A stretch of 64,000 bases of DNA from a virus (IMGVR_UViG_3300025132_000021:96343-160342); one strand, 5' to 3'. Counted from the stretch's first letter, positions 41,637-49,768 are shown. Program-made: numbers and translations. The notes: generated from the letters alone by a model not told the origin.

Positions 41637-42203
41637 TTAGTCCAAACGGATTTCTCTCCACTCTACACGACCTGCTTTGATTAAATCACGAATCCTGCGT
41701 TGCTTAGTAGTCAATTGCGATTTCGCAGCCTTAACATCAAGTAGCACCACTTTACCTTCGGCCATATTCTTTTCTTTATCTTTATACCATTCCCAAACCA
41801 CATAGTCTAATGGATTACCCAGAAAACTCCAATCTTCGGGTTTCCATGCCTCATCAATCTGGTCGTGATTCAAGAACGGTGTCCATTTCTCAAGGATTTG
41901 ACCTTTACTACTATGGGCGGATTGCGCCCTGCCCTTCTGATGACGAACTTCATTTTTCAAAGTTTGGATTTCATCGTCCCGACGGATAATATGGTTCTCC
42001 ATATCTTCTCGTAAAGTTTGCATCTGTGTTTGTAGAGTTAATTGTTGTTCTTCTAAATGTTTCTTACCCTCTGTGGCGATGGCTAAAGCCAAAGTTTCTT
42101 CTTGTATTTTAGTTTCCAATGATTTTACCTTTTGAAAGTAATACCAAATACCAAATGCAAAACTGGCAACTTCAGCAATAATTACAATCCAAAGCCAAAG
42201 CAT
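41637..42203 (-). CDS. Membrane-anchored Hjc-related endonuclease (COG4741-like), 188 aa
   Basis: N-terminal TM (residues 2-22), then a coiled coil (about 25-95), then a nuclease-like domain: FLGNPLDYVVWE (Asp), VVLLDVKAAKSQLT (D-x-K) and KQRRIRDLIKAGRVEWREIRL. This order matches the archaeal Holliday-junction-resolvase-related family recalled as COG4741. In the active-site strand Asp replaces the usual Glu of E-x-K. It could cleave or process DNA at the membrane. The biological role of that family is not established. Confidence 0.75.
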   Translation of the reverse strand: MLWLWIVIIAEVASFAFGIWYYFQKVKSLETKIQEETLALAIATEGKKHLEEQQLTLQTQMQTLREDMENHIIRRDDEIQTLKNEVRHQKGRAQSAHSSKGQILEKWTPFLNHDQIDEAWKPEDWSFLGNPLDYVVWEWYKDKEKNMAEGKVVLLDVKAAKSQLTTKQRRIRDLIKAGRVEWREIRLD

Positions 42204-42229
42204 TAGTTAAGAATGTCCGAGGAAGTATT

Positions 42230-42751
42230 TCAATCTTCCTTTTTCGCTTCCCTGACTAACAACGACACAAACTTTCCTACCTCATTACTATATGGGGTGG
42301 GTTGAATATCCTCAAACAATTCCATACTGGCTCTATTGGTAGGCCATTCGGCTATGCCTCTTAATGAGATTGGGTAGCCGAGCATCATTAGAGCCGTCCA
42401 ATCTGGAATAGTTGCTCTTAGCAACGACTCAATTCTCCAATCACGACTTGCTCTTAATTGTTGTATCATCATTAAAATTGTTTCGTCTTCGTCTTCATCG
42501 GTGCTAACCTCTGGATACGGGTTATCAATATCTCCTTTCAAACTTGTTTCCAGAATATACAGCATACTTAAATCTAATCTAAACCTTTCGTGGTCTGGCA
42601 TCTTCTTAACTTTATCACCTTCAATCATTGAATTGAGATACTCCGCACTATATGGAATAAATATGTAATCTGTTTCGGAAATAGGAGATAGCCAAACTAC
42701 CACTAATTGATGGTTATTAGCACACCAGTTAATCGGAAGGGCAGATGTCAT
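42230..42751 (-). CDS. Hypothetical acidic protein, 173 aa
   Basis: Begins MTSALPINWCANNHQLVVVW; aromatic-rich and acidic in the middle (STDEDEDETILMMIQ). The start is fixed by a box 31 nt upstream (minus-strand ATTAAGTA at 42775-42782 followed by GTCGTAG). No recognised family. Size and composition resemble several other Trp-rich unknowns in this window. Confidence 0.55.
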   Translation of the reverse strand: MTSALPINWCANNHQLVVVWLSPISETDYIFIPYSAEYLNSMIEGDKVKKMPDHERFRLDLSMLYILETSLKGDIDNPYPEVSTDEDEDETILMMIQQLRASRDWRIESLLRATIPDWTALMMLGYPISLRGIAEWPTNRASMELFEDIQPTPYSNEVGKFVSLLVREAKKED

Positions 42752-42774
42752 CAATTACACCTTTGCACTACGAC

Positions 42775-42782
42775 TACTTAAT
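42775..42782 (-). promoter_or_regulatory. TATA-like promoter for the 42230-42751 gene
   Basis: Minus-strand ATTAAGTA 31 nt before ATG 42751, overlapping the end of TFB. Confidence 0.6.
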
Positions 42783-43744
42783 CATTCACTTGATGCAGGG
42801 TTATCAGGGTTTAGCCCCAATACACCACACATCTCTTTGAAACGATTACGAATAGTGACTTCGGTTACACCTGCAACATCAGCCACTTCACGCTGGGTTC
42901 TGCGATTCTCCATGAGAATACCTGCCAAGTAAATACTTGCTGCGGCAATACCTGTTGGACCACGGCCAGCCATAGCAGCATGGTTCTGGGTTTTATCCAA
43001 AAGTTCCATAGCCTTTGATTGAACCTTAGTTGGTAGGTTAAGGTCTGTGCAGAAACGAGGCACATACTCAATAGGCATGGTTGGTGGAACACGAACCTTC
43101 AAGGCTTTGCATAGCGCACGATAGGTGCGTCCAATTTCCTTGCGTCCTGTCTTGCTGTAAGCCCCGACTTCATCCAAAGTGCGAGCATTACCACTACGAC
43201 GACAAGCGGTAAAGATACACGCAGCCACCATACCTTCAATACTACGACCACGAACCAACTTGGCTTCAACGGCTTTACGATAAATATAAGCAGCCTCTTC
43301 ACGAACAGAAGTAGGCAATCCCATACGACCCGCCAATCTTTCAAGTTCACCCAGAGCCAACACAAGGTTGCGTTCTGTGCTGTTGCGAACACGGGTTCTG
43401 GAATGCTGACGGCGCATACGGTTGATACGCTTTGCCGCATCACCAGAAATCTTAGCACCTGCATAGTCTTTGTTTTGCCAACCCATATCAGTTGTCAAAC
43501 CTTTGTCGTGCAAGAGATTTGTAGACGGCATACCTGTGCGTTCTTGAGAAGCACCTTCACCATCAGAGAAAACACGCCAGTCCTTACCATAATCAATTTC
43601 ATAGTCTTGACGCACCATGCCACATAGTTTGCACCATGTTTCGCCTCGTCCTTCGTCCTTATGCCAATCCTTTGCACCGCATTCTTCGCAAGGTTGGTCG
43701 TCTTCGTGCATATAATGGTGTTCTGTATCATCTTTCTTTGTCAT
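42782..43744 (-). CDS. tfb: Transcription initiation factor B (TFB/TFIIB)
   Basis: Recruits archaeal RNA polymerase to TBP-TATA complexes and sets the start site. Zinc ribbon CEECGAKDW...CKLCGMV at residues about 19-45; B-reader/linker region near 50-100 (WRVFSDGEGASQERTGMP); two cyclin repeats from about residue 105 to the end (RNLVLALGELERLAGRMG and TKVQSKAMELLDKTQNH), with IRNRFKEM as the DNA-contacting HTH. At 320 aa it is full-length. ATG 43744 follows GGAGTGA by 6 nt and is preferred to the upstream in-frame ATG. A virus-borne TFB could favour the uniform viral promoters. Confidence 0.95.
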   Translation of the reverse strand: MTKKDDTEHHYMHEDDQPCEECGAKDWHKDEGRGETWCKLCGMVRQDYEIDYGKDWRVFSDGEGASQERTGMPSTNLLHDKGLTTDMGWQNKDYAGAKISGDAAKRINRMRRQHSRTRVRNSTERNLVLALGELERLAGRMGLPTSVREEAAYIYRKAVEAKLVRGRSIEGMVAACIFTACRRSGNARTLDEVGAYSKTGRKEIGRTYRALCKALKVRVPPTMPIEYVPRFCTDLNLPTKVQSKAMELLDKTQNHAAMAGRGPTGIAAASIYLAGILMENRRTQREVADVAGVTEVTIRNRFKEMCGVLGLNPDNPASSE

Positions 43745-43749
43745 CTGTA

Positions 43750-44211
43750 TCACTCCTCTCCCCATGTCTTAAATCGCAATTCGGCAATATAAGCATCACC
43801 GGGAATGTTATCTGTTAGGTCATCTGACCCAGAGGCTCTTACATGAACCGTAAAGTTTCCACTTTGATTAAAAGTGTGATTAAACTCTTGAATTAGAGTG
43901 TCGTTAGTTTCATAAGACCAAGTGTAGTTATCGTGAACCAAACTAAGGTTAAACATTCCTTTGTCCCAAACTAAGGAATCGTGAAAGCGGGTGTATAAGT
44001 CAATATACAACACAGTGGATTCATTGAGCGTGATGTTAAAAGATTCACCATAAGACATAGGTGCTGCATTATTGAATTGATAGGAACTATTGTTATAATG
44101 CCAATTGTAAGTCGGTTCTTCCACTGTTTGTGAAGTATTACCATCAGCAGTTGCCAAGCAACCTGCCAGCATCATCATTAAAATTATCGGAATTGTTCTC
44201 AATTGGTTCAT
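43750..44211 (-). CDS. Predicted lipoprotein, 153 aa
   Basis: MNQLRTIPIILMMMLAGCLA is a lipobox-type signal (LAGC) with a basic start, followed by a Thr/Asn-rich extracellular domain with predicted beta strands (SFNITLNESTVLYIDLY, NFTVHVRASG) and several N-x-S/T sequons, as expected for archaeal surface glycoproteins. It may coat the host surface (superinfection exclusion) or sit in the virion. GTGAGGGG lies in the leader; the ATG at 44211 is chosen over 44226 for the signal sequence. Lies directly upstream of TFB. Confidence 0.65.
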   Translation of the reverse strand: MNQLRTIPIILMMMLAGCLATADGNTSQTVEEPTYNWHYNNSSYQFNNAAPMSYGESFNITLNESTVLYIDLYTRFHDSLVWDKGMFNLSLVHDNYTWSYETNDTLIQEFNHTFNQSGNFTVHVRASGSDDLTDNIPGDAYIAELRFKTWGEE

Positions 44212-44277
44212 AAACTTGCCCCTCACTACTCGTATATGCCCACCACCCTTATTAAGTTGTAGGTTTCTTTCATATAA

Positions 44278-44580
44278 CTACTCGCCATCCTCTGGGATTA
44301 CGATAATTACATTTCCGTCTTTCCAATACTCTATGGCCTTGTATAGTTTCTCAAAGTCTTGCCCATGTTTGTTTTGGAAAAATAAGTATTCATCAGCACG
44401 ACCCACAATCCATTGGCCTAAGTCCTCTAATTCTTCTTTAGTCATTAGAGATTCGTCGCAATAGATAATAACCCACACGCCTCTGTGTTTCTTAGCATAC
44501 GCTTGTGCGCCTCGCTTGGTTTTGTAGTGCCTCCAATAATCCCACCACTTTTTGTTGCCCGTGTCTTCCCTTACTCCCAT
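44278..44580 (-). CDS. Hypothetical protein, 100 aa
   Basis: N-terminal basic, Trp/Lys-rich segment (KKWWDYWRHYKTKRGAQAYA) resembles a short DNA- or RNA-binding AP2/integrase-like beta motif, followed by an acidic alpha/beta region ending VIIVIPEDGE. A CTTAAATA box lies 32 nt upstream. Unrecognised. Confidence 0.55.
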   Translation of the reverse strand: MGVREDTGNKKWWDYWRHYKTKRGAQAYAKKHRGVWVIIYCDESLMTKEELEDLGQWIVGRADEYLFFQNKHGQDFEKLYKAIEYWKDGNVIIVIPEDGE

Positions 44581-44604
44581 ACTATACCATTACGGGGTTT
44601 CCCC

Positions 44605-44612
44605 TATTTAAG
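44605..44612 (-). promoter_or_regulatory. TATA-like promoter for the 44278-44580 gene
   Basis: Minus-strand CTTAAATA 32 nt before ATG 44580; GGTATAGT abuts the start. Confidence 0.55.
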
Positions 44613-44620
44613 TGTTACGG

Positions 44621-45181
44621 TTAATCCCACTGTTTGAGCATGGCCTTCACTAATGGATAATCGGCATACAGAGGATTGAAACGATATTCTTTAGACTTGC
44701 TTGAACCCGTTTGGCGGGACTCTAACAAATGTCGGAACATACTTAGATTAGAAGAAACTGAACTGGTAGTCAAAGTCCATAAAGTTATTCTGTCGTCCAG
44801 AAACTTTGCGATGTCTCCTGCCGACCACCATTCTTTAGGACTATCTCGCAACAATCTAAAAATCATATACCGTAGAAAACCTTTGCTACCCTTAAGTTTT
44901 TTACGAGCAGCGTTATGACAACTACGATTACAAAAACTTCTGTTAGCCTTGCTATGGTAATACTTTAGTTCTGTGGGTTTTCCGCAACTATCACAATGAC
45001 TTTCAATCACAGGATATTTTACTTGATTACGATGATGTTTGTTATCGCTCTTAGGAACAAGTTTGTAGCCATCAGTCACATACCGATAACAATACAGACT
45101 ACAAAAATTATGTTGAGTTAAGTTATGTGGATTACAGGAACTAAATACGCTTCTATCGCAAGCAGGATTAGCGCACTTCAT
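44621..45181 (-). CDS. Double zinc-finger, winged-helix-like protein, paralogue A, 186 aa
   Basis: Two zinc modules: CANPACDRS...NFCSLYCYRY and SHCDSCGKP...SFCNRSCHNAAR. These are followed by a helical C-terminal domain (SAGDIAKFLDDRI, SSVSSNLSMFRHLLES) that reads like a winged helix. The gene at 61789 has the same two modules and layout (CSLYC; NRSFCN), so they are paralogues. Probably DNA-binding regulators or HNH-derived proteins without the catalytic residues. Start overlaps the upstream stop (ATGA). Confidence 0.65.
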   Translation of the reverse strand: MKCANPACDRSVFSSCNPHNLTQHNFCSLYCYRYVTDGYKLVPKSDNKHHRNQVKYPVIESHCDSCGKPTELKYYHSKANRSFCNRSCHNAARKKLKGSKGFLRYMIFRLLRDSPKEWWSAGDIAKFLDDRITLWTLTTSSVSSNLSMFRHLLESRQTGSSKSKEYRFNPLYADYPLVKAMLKQWD

Positions 45182-45348
45182 ACCAACACAGCCCGACGAA
45201 TCATAGTAAAAAGAACTTCGTCAGTATTTTCAAGTTCCATAGCGTGTCGCTCGGCATCGTTGCGGTTATCATACAATAACTCGCTCACATCACGGCGACC
45301 ATCTACAAACTCAAGTAGAATAACATATCGTTGCTTAGACTCGCTCAT
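45178..45348 (-). CDS. Small protein, 56 aa
   Basis: Begins MSESKQRYVILLEFVDGRRD, with predicted beta-alpha-alpha-beta pattern (YVILLEF; NDAERHAMELE; VLFTMIRRAVLV). Starts inside the end of the upstream gene by 14 nt and is coupled to the zinc-finger gene downstream. Unrecognised. Confidence 0.55.
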   Translation of the reverse strand: MSESKQRYVILLEFVDGRRDVSELLYDNRNDAERHAMELENTDEVLFTMIRRAVLV

Positions 45349-45607
45349 ACGGATACCCCTCTGCATACCTCATACCTGATAGACCCCAAATGGCTACCAG
45401 ATGACTCTTACTCTTCAACAAAGAAGAATTGTGAGTCGTTCCCACTTTAACAAATCTACTATCACCATTCAAAGCAGCAGTAATACTGCGTGCTGATGGT
45501 GCGTGTCTGAAACGAGCCGACAGTTGTTGCTCAATATCTACACTTCTCATGGCTCTCATTTCTAACATACCCCGAACCGCAGGTATCCATTTCTTTTGCT
45601 TACTCAT
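45335..45607 (-). CDS. Possible winged-helix protein, 90 aa
   Basis: Begins MSKQKKWIPAVRGMLEMRAM; the pattern of three helices and a C-terminal beta hairpin (SARSITAALNGDSRFVKVG) resembles a winged helix. GGTGAT precedes ATG 45607, 4 nt after the SWIM gene stop. Likely a DNA-binding accessory protein; not a confident match. Confidence 0.5.
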   Translation of the reverse strand: MSKQKKWIPAVRGMLEMRAMRSVDIEQQLSARFRHAPSARSITAALNGDSRFVKVGTTHNSSLLKSKSHLVAIWGLSGMRYAEGYPYERV

Positions 45608-45611
45608 GTAA

Positions 45612-45839
45612 TCACCCGTTGTGGCGAGCAATTTCTAACATCTTTCTGACGGCATTTGTGTGCTTACAGTTCTTGTAGTGTCGGAAACCCAAGCAATCGC
45701 ATTTCAAATCGTCTGACCACCTAATCACGGTGTATTGCTTTGTTCCATCACTACTCTTAACATTCCAAACATCGTTGCCCTTTCGTTCAACGCTGTTATT
45801 GATAATCACAGTCCATGCCTTCATCTCTTTGTTTTCCAT
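45612..45839 (-). CDS. SWIM zinc-finger protein, 75 aa
   Basis: CDCLGFRHYKNCKH is the CxC-xn-CxH signature of SWIM domains, which bind DNA or proteins and occur in recombination-associated and viral proteins. The domain fills most of the protein. ATG 45839 is preceded by GGTGAG and lies 39 nt from a TTTATATC box, the leadered promoter class. First of a four-gene coupled unit. Confidence 0.75.
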   Translation of the reverse strand: MENKEMKAWTVIINNSVERKGNDVWNVKSSDGTKQYTVIRWSDDLKCDCLGFRHYKNCKHTNAVRKMLEIARHNG

Positions 45840-45870
45840 TGGCTCACCATATCTACATAGTGTAAGCACT

Positions 45871-45878
45871 GATATAAA
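45871..45878 (-). promoter_or_regulatory. TATA-like promoter (39-nt class) for the SWIM gene
   Basis: Minus-strand TTTATATC 39 nt before ATG 45839, with a Shine-Dalgarno in the short leader. Confidence 0.5.
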
Positions 45879-45880
45879 CT

Positions 45881-46006
45881 TTATGCAAAAACAGCGAATA
45901 AAGCCAAAAATACAACTGCACTTAGAATTAAATATGGCAACACCTTAACGGAGGCTGTGTCTGTTGGAGGTTCATACAAACCCCACCCACCTCCTAATTT
46001 ACTCAT
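45881..46006 (-). CDS. Small tail-anchored protein, 41 aa
   Basis: MSKLGGGWGLYEPPTDTASV, then a hydrophobic C-terminal segment (LPYLILSAVVFLALFAVFA). The start overlaps the upstream stop (ATGA); an ATG 6 nt earlier is also in frame. Unrecognised. Confidence 0.55.
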   Translation of the reverse strand: MSKLGGGWGLYEPPTDTASVKVLPYLILSAVVFLALFAVFA

Positions 46007-46548
46007 ATCCATTCTCTCCTGAAATCTTTAGTGAAAAAGTTTGTCTGTAACACGCTGTTCGTCTTCAGTAAAACTCCAGAAGATTTATCGGAAACTTTTA
46101 GCCCGGGTTTCATCTTAAGATAATTAGTGCTTCTTGTTCCCATCTTAATATCTTGGAATAAAGTTTTCATATCTTGAGTATTATTTAGATTAACCAGAAT
46201 GGTTGCTTTATGATAGTTTAACATGATTTCACAAATACAATCTAAACCATCTCCTAAGTCCATAACTGTATCTACCCAATCAATCAATGTGTCAGGCAAA
46301 TCGTCTTCTATACCAAAGAGATACAATCCATCTTGTTTGCGAGGTGTTCCATACATAGCCACACCAATAAGTTTTGGTTCGTCCATTAGTTCTTCATCAT
46401 AACCAATCACAGGAAAAAGTTCTGCACTCCTCCAGTTACGAAGATAAGTTTTACCTAACTCTCTGATGTGTCCTTCTAAAGATTCTTCAGAATCATATTT
46501 AGATTCTAAATACTTTTGCCATTCAGAAGGGCTGTTCCAGACGGACAT
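46003..46548 (-). CDS. Hypothetical protein, 181 aa
   Basis: Begins MSVWNSPSEWQKYLESKYDS; alpha/beta, with an ATILVNLNN strand and basic C-terminus. ATG 46548 is chosen because a TTTATATC box is exactly 30 nt upstream; the longer in-frame extension crosses the promoter. Unrecognised. Confidence 0.6.
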   Translation of the reverse strand: MSVWNSPSEWQKYLESKYDSEESLEGHIRELGKTYLRNWRSAELFPVIGYDEELMDEPKLIGVAMYGTPRKQDGLYLFGIEDDLPDTLIDWVDTVMDLGDGLDCICEIMLNYHKATILVNLNNTQDMKTLFQDIKMGTRSTNYLKMKPGLKVSDKSSGVLLKTNSVLQTNFFTKDFRREWI

Positions 46549-46570
46549 ATACCTACTATGTAATTTCAGT

Positions 46571-46578
46571 GATATAAA
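46571..46578 (-). promoter_or_regulatory. TATA-like promoter for the 46003-46548 gene
   Basis: Minus-strand TTTATATC exactly 30 nt before ATG 46548. Confidence 0.6.
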
Positions 46579-46579
46579 A

Positions 46580-47485
46580 CTATGCAGTAGAAATATAACC
46601 GCCGTATCTTTTACCACCGAGAGTCATTAGTGGCACAACGCCATAGCCGCCTGCTTTCTTAGCATCTGCGTATTTCCAACCGCTTGGTCGCATTCGGTCA
46701 AAACCGCCGCCGCTTGGCACGGTAATATCATACCACGCACCTTTGATAAAACCTTTCCACTTGATTCGGTCTCCCGGTTTTAGGTCAGCGAACTCTTTGG
46801 CTTCTTTTCCTTGTAGCATAGCCAACGCAATAGTTTGTCCATCAACAGCCAAACCCACTGGGAACAATAAAGTGTCAGAACTTACAGTATAAGGACCTTT
46901 AATATCCTTAAACTTTTCAAATGCACGGCATTCTGGACAAGTCTTTCCTGCTTTACTATCTTTCCATTTCTCATCAGTTGTCCATTTGTTTCCACAGTTG
47001 GTGCATTGACGGTCAATCATAACATAATCAATCACTGTATTGTAAGGTCCTGATTCAAAGGCCGTAGTAGATTTTCTTTTAGTTCCTGTTCGCAAGTCCA
47101 AACCTTTGGTGACTACAAAAGTTAAGTCATCTTGGCCTGCGGAACGCTGCGCTCTGGTAGGAATGTTTTCTTTACCATTGGATTTATTCATAGCCGAAAG
47201 CACTTCCCAAAACTTTCCCCATTTCTTATTAGTAATCGGATATTTAACTTGAGGAGATTTAACCGAGTGTCCTCCATAAGAACTTTTGGCTTTTTTAGAC
47301 CCGCTACTGGTTCGGGTAGTTGTTCTGCTTAGGGTGCTGCTGGACTCCTCATCACGAGTTGCGGCTAATAATTCATCAAAAAAAGCATCGGGCGCATCGT
47401 TAGTATCATGCCAAAAATTGATAATAGGTGTATCTGCCCACTGCTTGCGAGCCTCTATCAATTCTTTTTCTTCTTTAGAAACCAT
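46580..47485 (-). CDS. Zinc-ribbon protein, 301 aa
   Basis: N-terminal acidic/Ser-rich linker (about residues 1-75), central core, a zinc ribbon CTNCGNKW...CPECRAF near residues 162-190, and a beta-rich C-terminal region (LKPGDRIKWKGFIKGAWYDI) that could be an OB-like fold. Such a mix of zinc ribbon and OB-like segment is reminiscent of single-strand-binding proteins, but there is no decisive motif. Own promoter exactly 30 nt upstream. Confidence 0.55.
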   Translation of the reverse strand: MVSKEEKELIEARKQWADTPIINFWHDTNDAPDAFFDELLAATRDEESSSTLSRTTTRTSSGSKKAKSSYGGHSVKSPQVKYPITNKKWGKFWEVLSAMNKSNGKENIPTRAQRSAGQDDLTFVVTKGLDLRTGTKRKSTTAFESGPYNTVIDYVMIDRQCTNCGNKWTTDEKWKDSKAGKTCPECRAFEKFKDIKGPYTVSSDTLLFPVGLAVDGQTIALAMLQGKEAKEFADLKPGDRIKWKGFIKGAWYDITVPSGGGFDRMRPSGWKYADAKKAGGYGVVPLMTLGGKRYGGYISTA

Positions 47486-47507
47486 GAATAATAGTGAGCC
47501 TTACTGC

Positions 47508-47515
47508 TACTTAAA
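47508..47515 (-). promoter_or_regulatory. TATA-like promoter for the zinc-ribbon gene
   Basis: Minus-strand TTTAAGTA exactly 30 nt before ATG 47485. Confidence 0.65.
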
Positions 47516-48101
47516 GACTTACCCACACTTGTCGGGGAACTCCCATCAAGCCCTCACGCTCTTTGAATTGTTTTTTCTTAGCCATTTCTAAAAAGTTTCT
47601 ATTGTTTAGACCATATCCACTACCACCAACTAATACAGCAGGTGCAAGATTTAACTTTTCACGGTGCGCTTTAATTACAACTCTAAATAATGATTGGTAA
47701 TCTTCTGCATCTAACCAAAAATAACCTTCTTCATAAGTTGCTTCTCCAATCCATTCGTGTTCGGTGCGGTGGTCTTCACCCACTGCTCGCAAACTTTCCA
47801 TTTCTTGGTCTAACTTTGGAGGTGTTGCCATTTCATGTTGGCAATTAGCGCAAGTTCCTTTAGATTTAGATTTATCATAAACTATTCCAAAACAATAATC
47901 TCTTTGTTTCATGCTTCTTTTGGTTTCTACTTTTCCTGTGCGGGGATTGTGCTGTTTGAGTTCACTACATTCTGGACAAAAGACTACACTGGCAACAAAA
48001 GTTTCTGTTTTACCAAACTGGTGGTGATAACCAGCCTTTTCTACAACTGGTTCGTAATACTCAAAGCCTGTAATGGCCTGACCAACTTCAACTTGTTTCA
48101 T
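47511..48101 (-). CDS. Zinc-binding hypothetical protein, 196 aa
   Basis: Contains CPECSELK near residue 38 and CANCQHEM near residue 79, a zinc-ribbon pair around a basic loop, then an alpha/beta C-terminal part with a glycine-rich VLVGGSGYGLN motif. It begins 1 nt after the stop of a 51-aa zinc protein, with GGTGAA as Shine-Dalgarno. Unrecognised. Confidence 0.6.
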   Translation of the reverse strand: MKQVEVGQAITGFEYYEPVVEKAGYHHQFGKTETFVASVVFCPECSELKQHNPRTGKVETKRSMKQRDYCFGIVYDKSKSKGTCANCQHEMATPPKLDQEMESLRAVGEDHRTEHEWIGEATYEEGYFWLDAEDYQSLFRVVIKAHREKLNLAPAVLVGGSGYGLNNRNFLEMAKKKQFKEREGLMGVPRQVWVSL

Positions 48102-48102
48102 T

Positions 48103-48258
48103 TCACCACTTACCTAATGGGCAAGATTCAGAACTTTTCTGCGCCTTAAGTCTTAGAATACAACCACACAGCCGACAATAACTACCTGTAAGTTTCTTCG
48201 CCATTTCGGGACACTCCCTACAAATCTCCATTCGCTTGGTGAACTCTTTAACTCCCAT
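48103..48258 (-). CDS. Zinc-binding phage-type microprotein, 51 aa
   Basis: MEICRECPEMA...YCRLCGCILRLKAQ...CPLGKW follows a pattern (CxxC, CxxCGC, KA, CPLGKW) common in small proteins of marine tailed viruses. Box TTTAAGTA is exactly 30 nt upstream of ATG 48258. Function is not known for these proteins. Confidence 0.7.
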   Translation of the reverse strand: MGVKEFTKRMEICRECPEMAKKLTGSYCRLCGCILRLKAQKSSESCPLGKW

Positions 48259-48280
48259 ACTATCACATTAGGTTATCTCT

Positions 48281-48288
48281 TACTTAAA
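48281..48288 (-). promoter_or_regulatory. TATA-like promoter for the 51-aa zinc protein
   Basis: Minus-strand TTTAAGTA exactly 30 nt before ATG 48258. Confidence 0.65.
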
Positions 48289-48289
48289 C

Positions 48290-48892
48290 TTAGAGTCCAA
48301 ACAGGTTTCGCAACGATTCCGTCGTTTTCCAATTTAGTAGCGATTCAAAGTTTGACAAACTAAACTCTAAAAATATAGGTAAATTAGATTTTGTGCCAGC
48401 AGTTCCTACGATAACCTCATTGATGAACTTACTCCAAGGTGTATAACTCCAGTCATCATCAGTATCAAACCACGACCCACCGACCACCTTAAAATCTTTA
48501 GGTAATTCTTCAATAGGTTTCTCTCCTGAAAGTTGCTCAATTTCAGTAAAACCTACTTGTAATAAATCTCCTACCTTCCATTCGGCTTGATTACTCAATG
48601 TGGCTAATCCTTTGAAGTTAGTCAAACACAAAGGCGTTCCTTCTAACACAATGTATGCTTGACCAGTGCGAGTCATAATAACTCCATTTCCCTCTACCCA
48701 CGCTTCCAGACAATCTACAAAGTAAGGATTTTCACTTACCCACGCATTAAAATCTTCGGCATCGGCTGTGCTATCGTGGAGTCCCTCTGTGAACCAAGCC
48801 TCGTGAGCATCACCAAACTTTTCCCAAGCAGCCGTAGTTGGGTCGCCTTTGTATTTCAAATAAAAATCTGCTACATCTTGAAAAGTTACCAT
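48290..48892 (-). CDS. Hypothetical protein with LNW tail, 200 aa
   Basis: Acidic, Trp-rich protein beginning MVTFQDVADFYLKYKGD. Its C-terminus SLLNWKTTESLRNLFGL has the LNW tail seen in other proteins of the window. Follows the 91-aa gene by 4 nt with GGTGATAAG as Shine-Dalgarno. Unrecognised. Confidence 0.6.
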   Translation of the reverse strand: MVTFQDVADFYLKYKGDPTTAAWEKFGDAHEAWFTEGLHDSTADAEDFNAWVSENPYFVDCLEAWVEGNGVIMTRTGQAYIVLEGTPLCLTNFKGLATLSNQAEWKVGDLLQVGFTEIEQLSGEKPIEELPKDFKVVGGSWFDTDDDWSYTPWSKFINEVIVGTAGTKSNLPIFLEFSLSNFESLLNWKTTESLRNLFGL

Positions 48893-48896
48893 CTTA

Positions 48897-49172
48897 TCAC
48901 CTGCGGTCGTTTTGTAATTGTTTCTTTAGTCCCGGAATGTTCCAAAAGTTTGCTACTTGGTCGGCAGTTATTTCGTCTGAAACAGGCGACTTTGGTGCGC
49001 CCATGTTTTTATTTCCTGCAACTTTTTGTTGGCCTCGTCCTGCATTGGCTTGTTCTTGCATATCTCTAACTATATCTTCCGCAGTAAGTGGAGGAGGTGG
49101 AGTTACCGTAGAACTCAAAAGTTTGTTTCTTTCTGCTGCAATTGCTTTCAAAATATCTTCTTGACTTGTCAT
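48897..49172 (-). CDS. Small helical protein, 91 aa
   Basis: MTSQEDILKAIAAERNKLLS begins a helical N-terminus, followed by a Pro-rich hinge (TPPPPLTAE) and a basic end (KKQLQNDRR). Starts 5 nt after the upstream stop; GGTGATTAAA precedes it. Unrecognised, possibly an adaptor. Confidence 0.5.
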   Translation of the reverse strand: MTSQEDILKAIAAERNKLLSSTVTPPPPLTAEDIVRDMQEQANAGRGQQKVAGNKNMGAPKSPVSDEITADQVANFWNIPGLKKQLQNDRR

Positions 49173-49177
49173 TTTAA

Positions 49178-49768
49178 TCACCTTAATAAAAACTCTATGT
49201 TAGCATTAGACCAGTTCAAAGTTTTTCTCATTATCTCTTCTTGACTCATAGTTGTTTTCCAAACATTTAATCCAGTAGAGCAATTTGCCCAGACCACAGC
49301 AATATCGTCTTGTAGTTCGCCAGACCAATCATCGCCCCAATCTAACATTTGAGCGCAAACTTTTTCATCCATTTGGACTAAGTTTTTCCCAAACCAATTA
49401 CAAGTTTGTGTTTTTACTACATTGTTAGACTGTGTGAAATTACCAGTTATCAGCCAAGAAGAACTTTCCCACCTTTTTTGTTTTGTATCATACCCAATAT
49501 ACCACCAAACATAGGGGAAAACGCTATCAGAATCTTTAGACCACATTAGTAGTATTCCATTACCCCTGCCAATCCAAGGGAAATAAGTATTCAGCCACAA
49601 CTGTTCAAACTCCGTCCAAGTCTGAGGAGGCTCATTATCTACATCCCATCTTTCTACCAATTCCATATTCACTTGGTCAGAGAAGGCCATAGTTTTAAGC
49701 ATAGTTGAATCTATATCATCGTCGCCATTTATTTCGTTAAGAAATACCTGAATATCAATAGGATTCAT
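49178..49768 (-). CDS. Hypothetical Trp-rich protein with LNW tail, 196 aa
   Basis: Begins MNPIDIQVFLNEINGDDD, sharing MNPIDI with the gene at 22978. Trp-rich, acidic core; C-terminus KTLNWSNANIEFLLR carries the LNW...I(E)..LL tail. The TTTAAGTA box (49797-49804) lies 36 nt upstream of 49768 and only 21 nt from an upstream in-frame ATG, so 49768 is preferred with a 5-6 nt leader. Unrecognised. Confidence 0.55.
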   Translation of the reverse strand: MNPIDIQVFLNEINGDDDIDSTMLKTMAFSDQVNMELVERWDVDNEPPQTWTEFEQLWLNTYFPWIGRGNGILLMWSKDSDSVFPYVWWYIGYDTKQKRWESSSWLITGNFTQSNNVVKTQTCNWFGKNLVQMDEKVCAQMLDWGDDWSGELQDDIAVVWANCSTGLNVWKTTMSQEEIMRKTLNWSNANIEFLLR

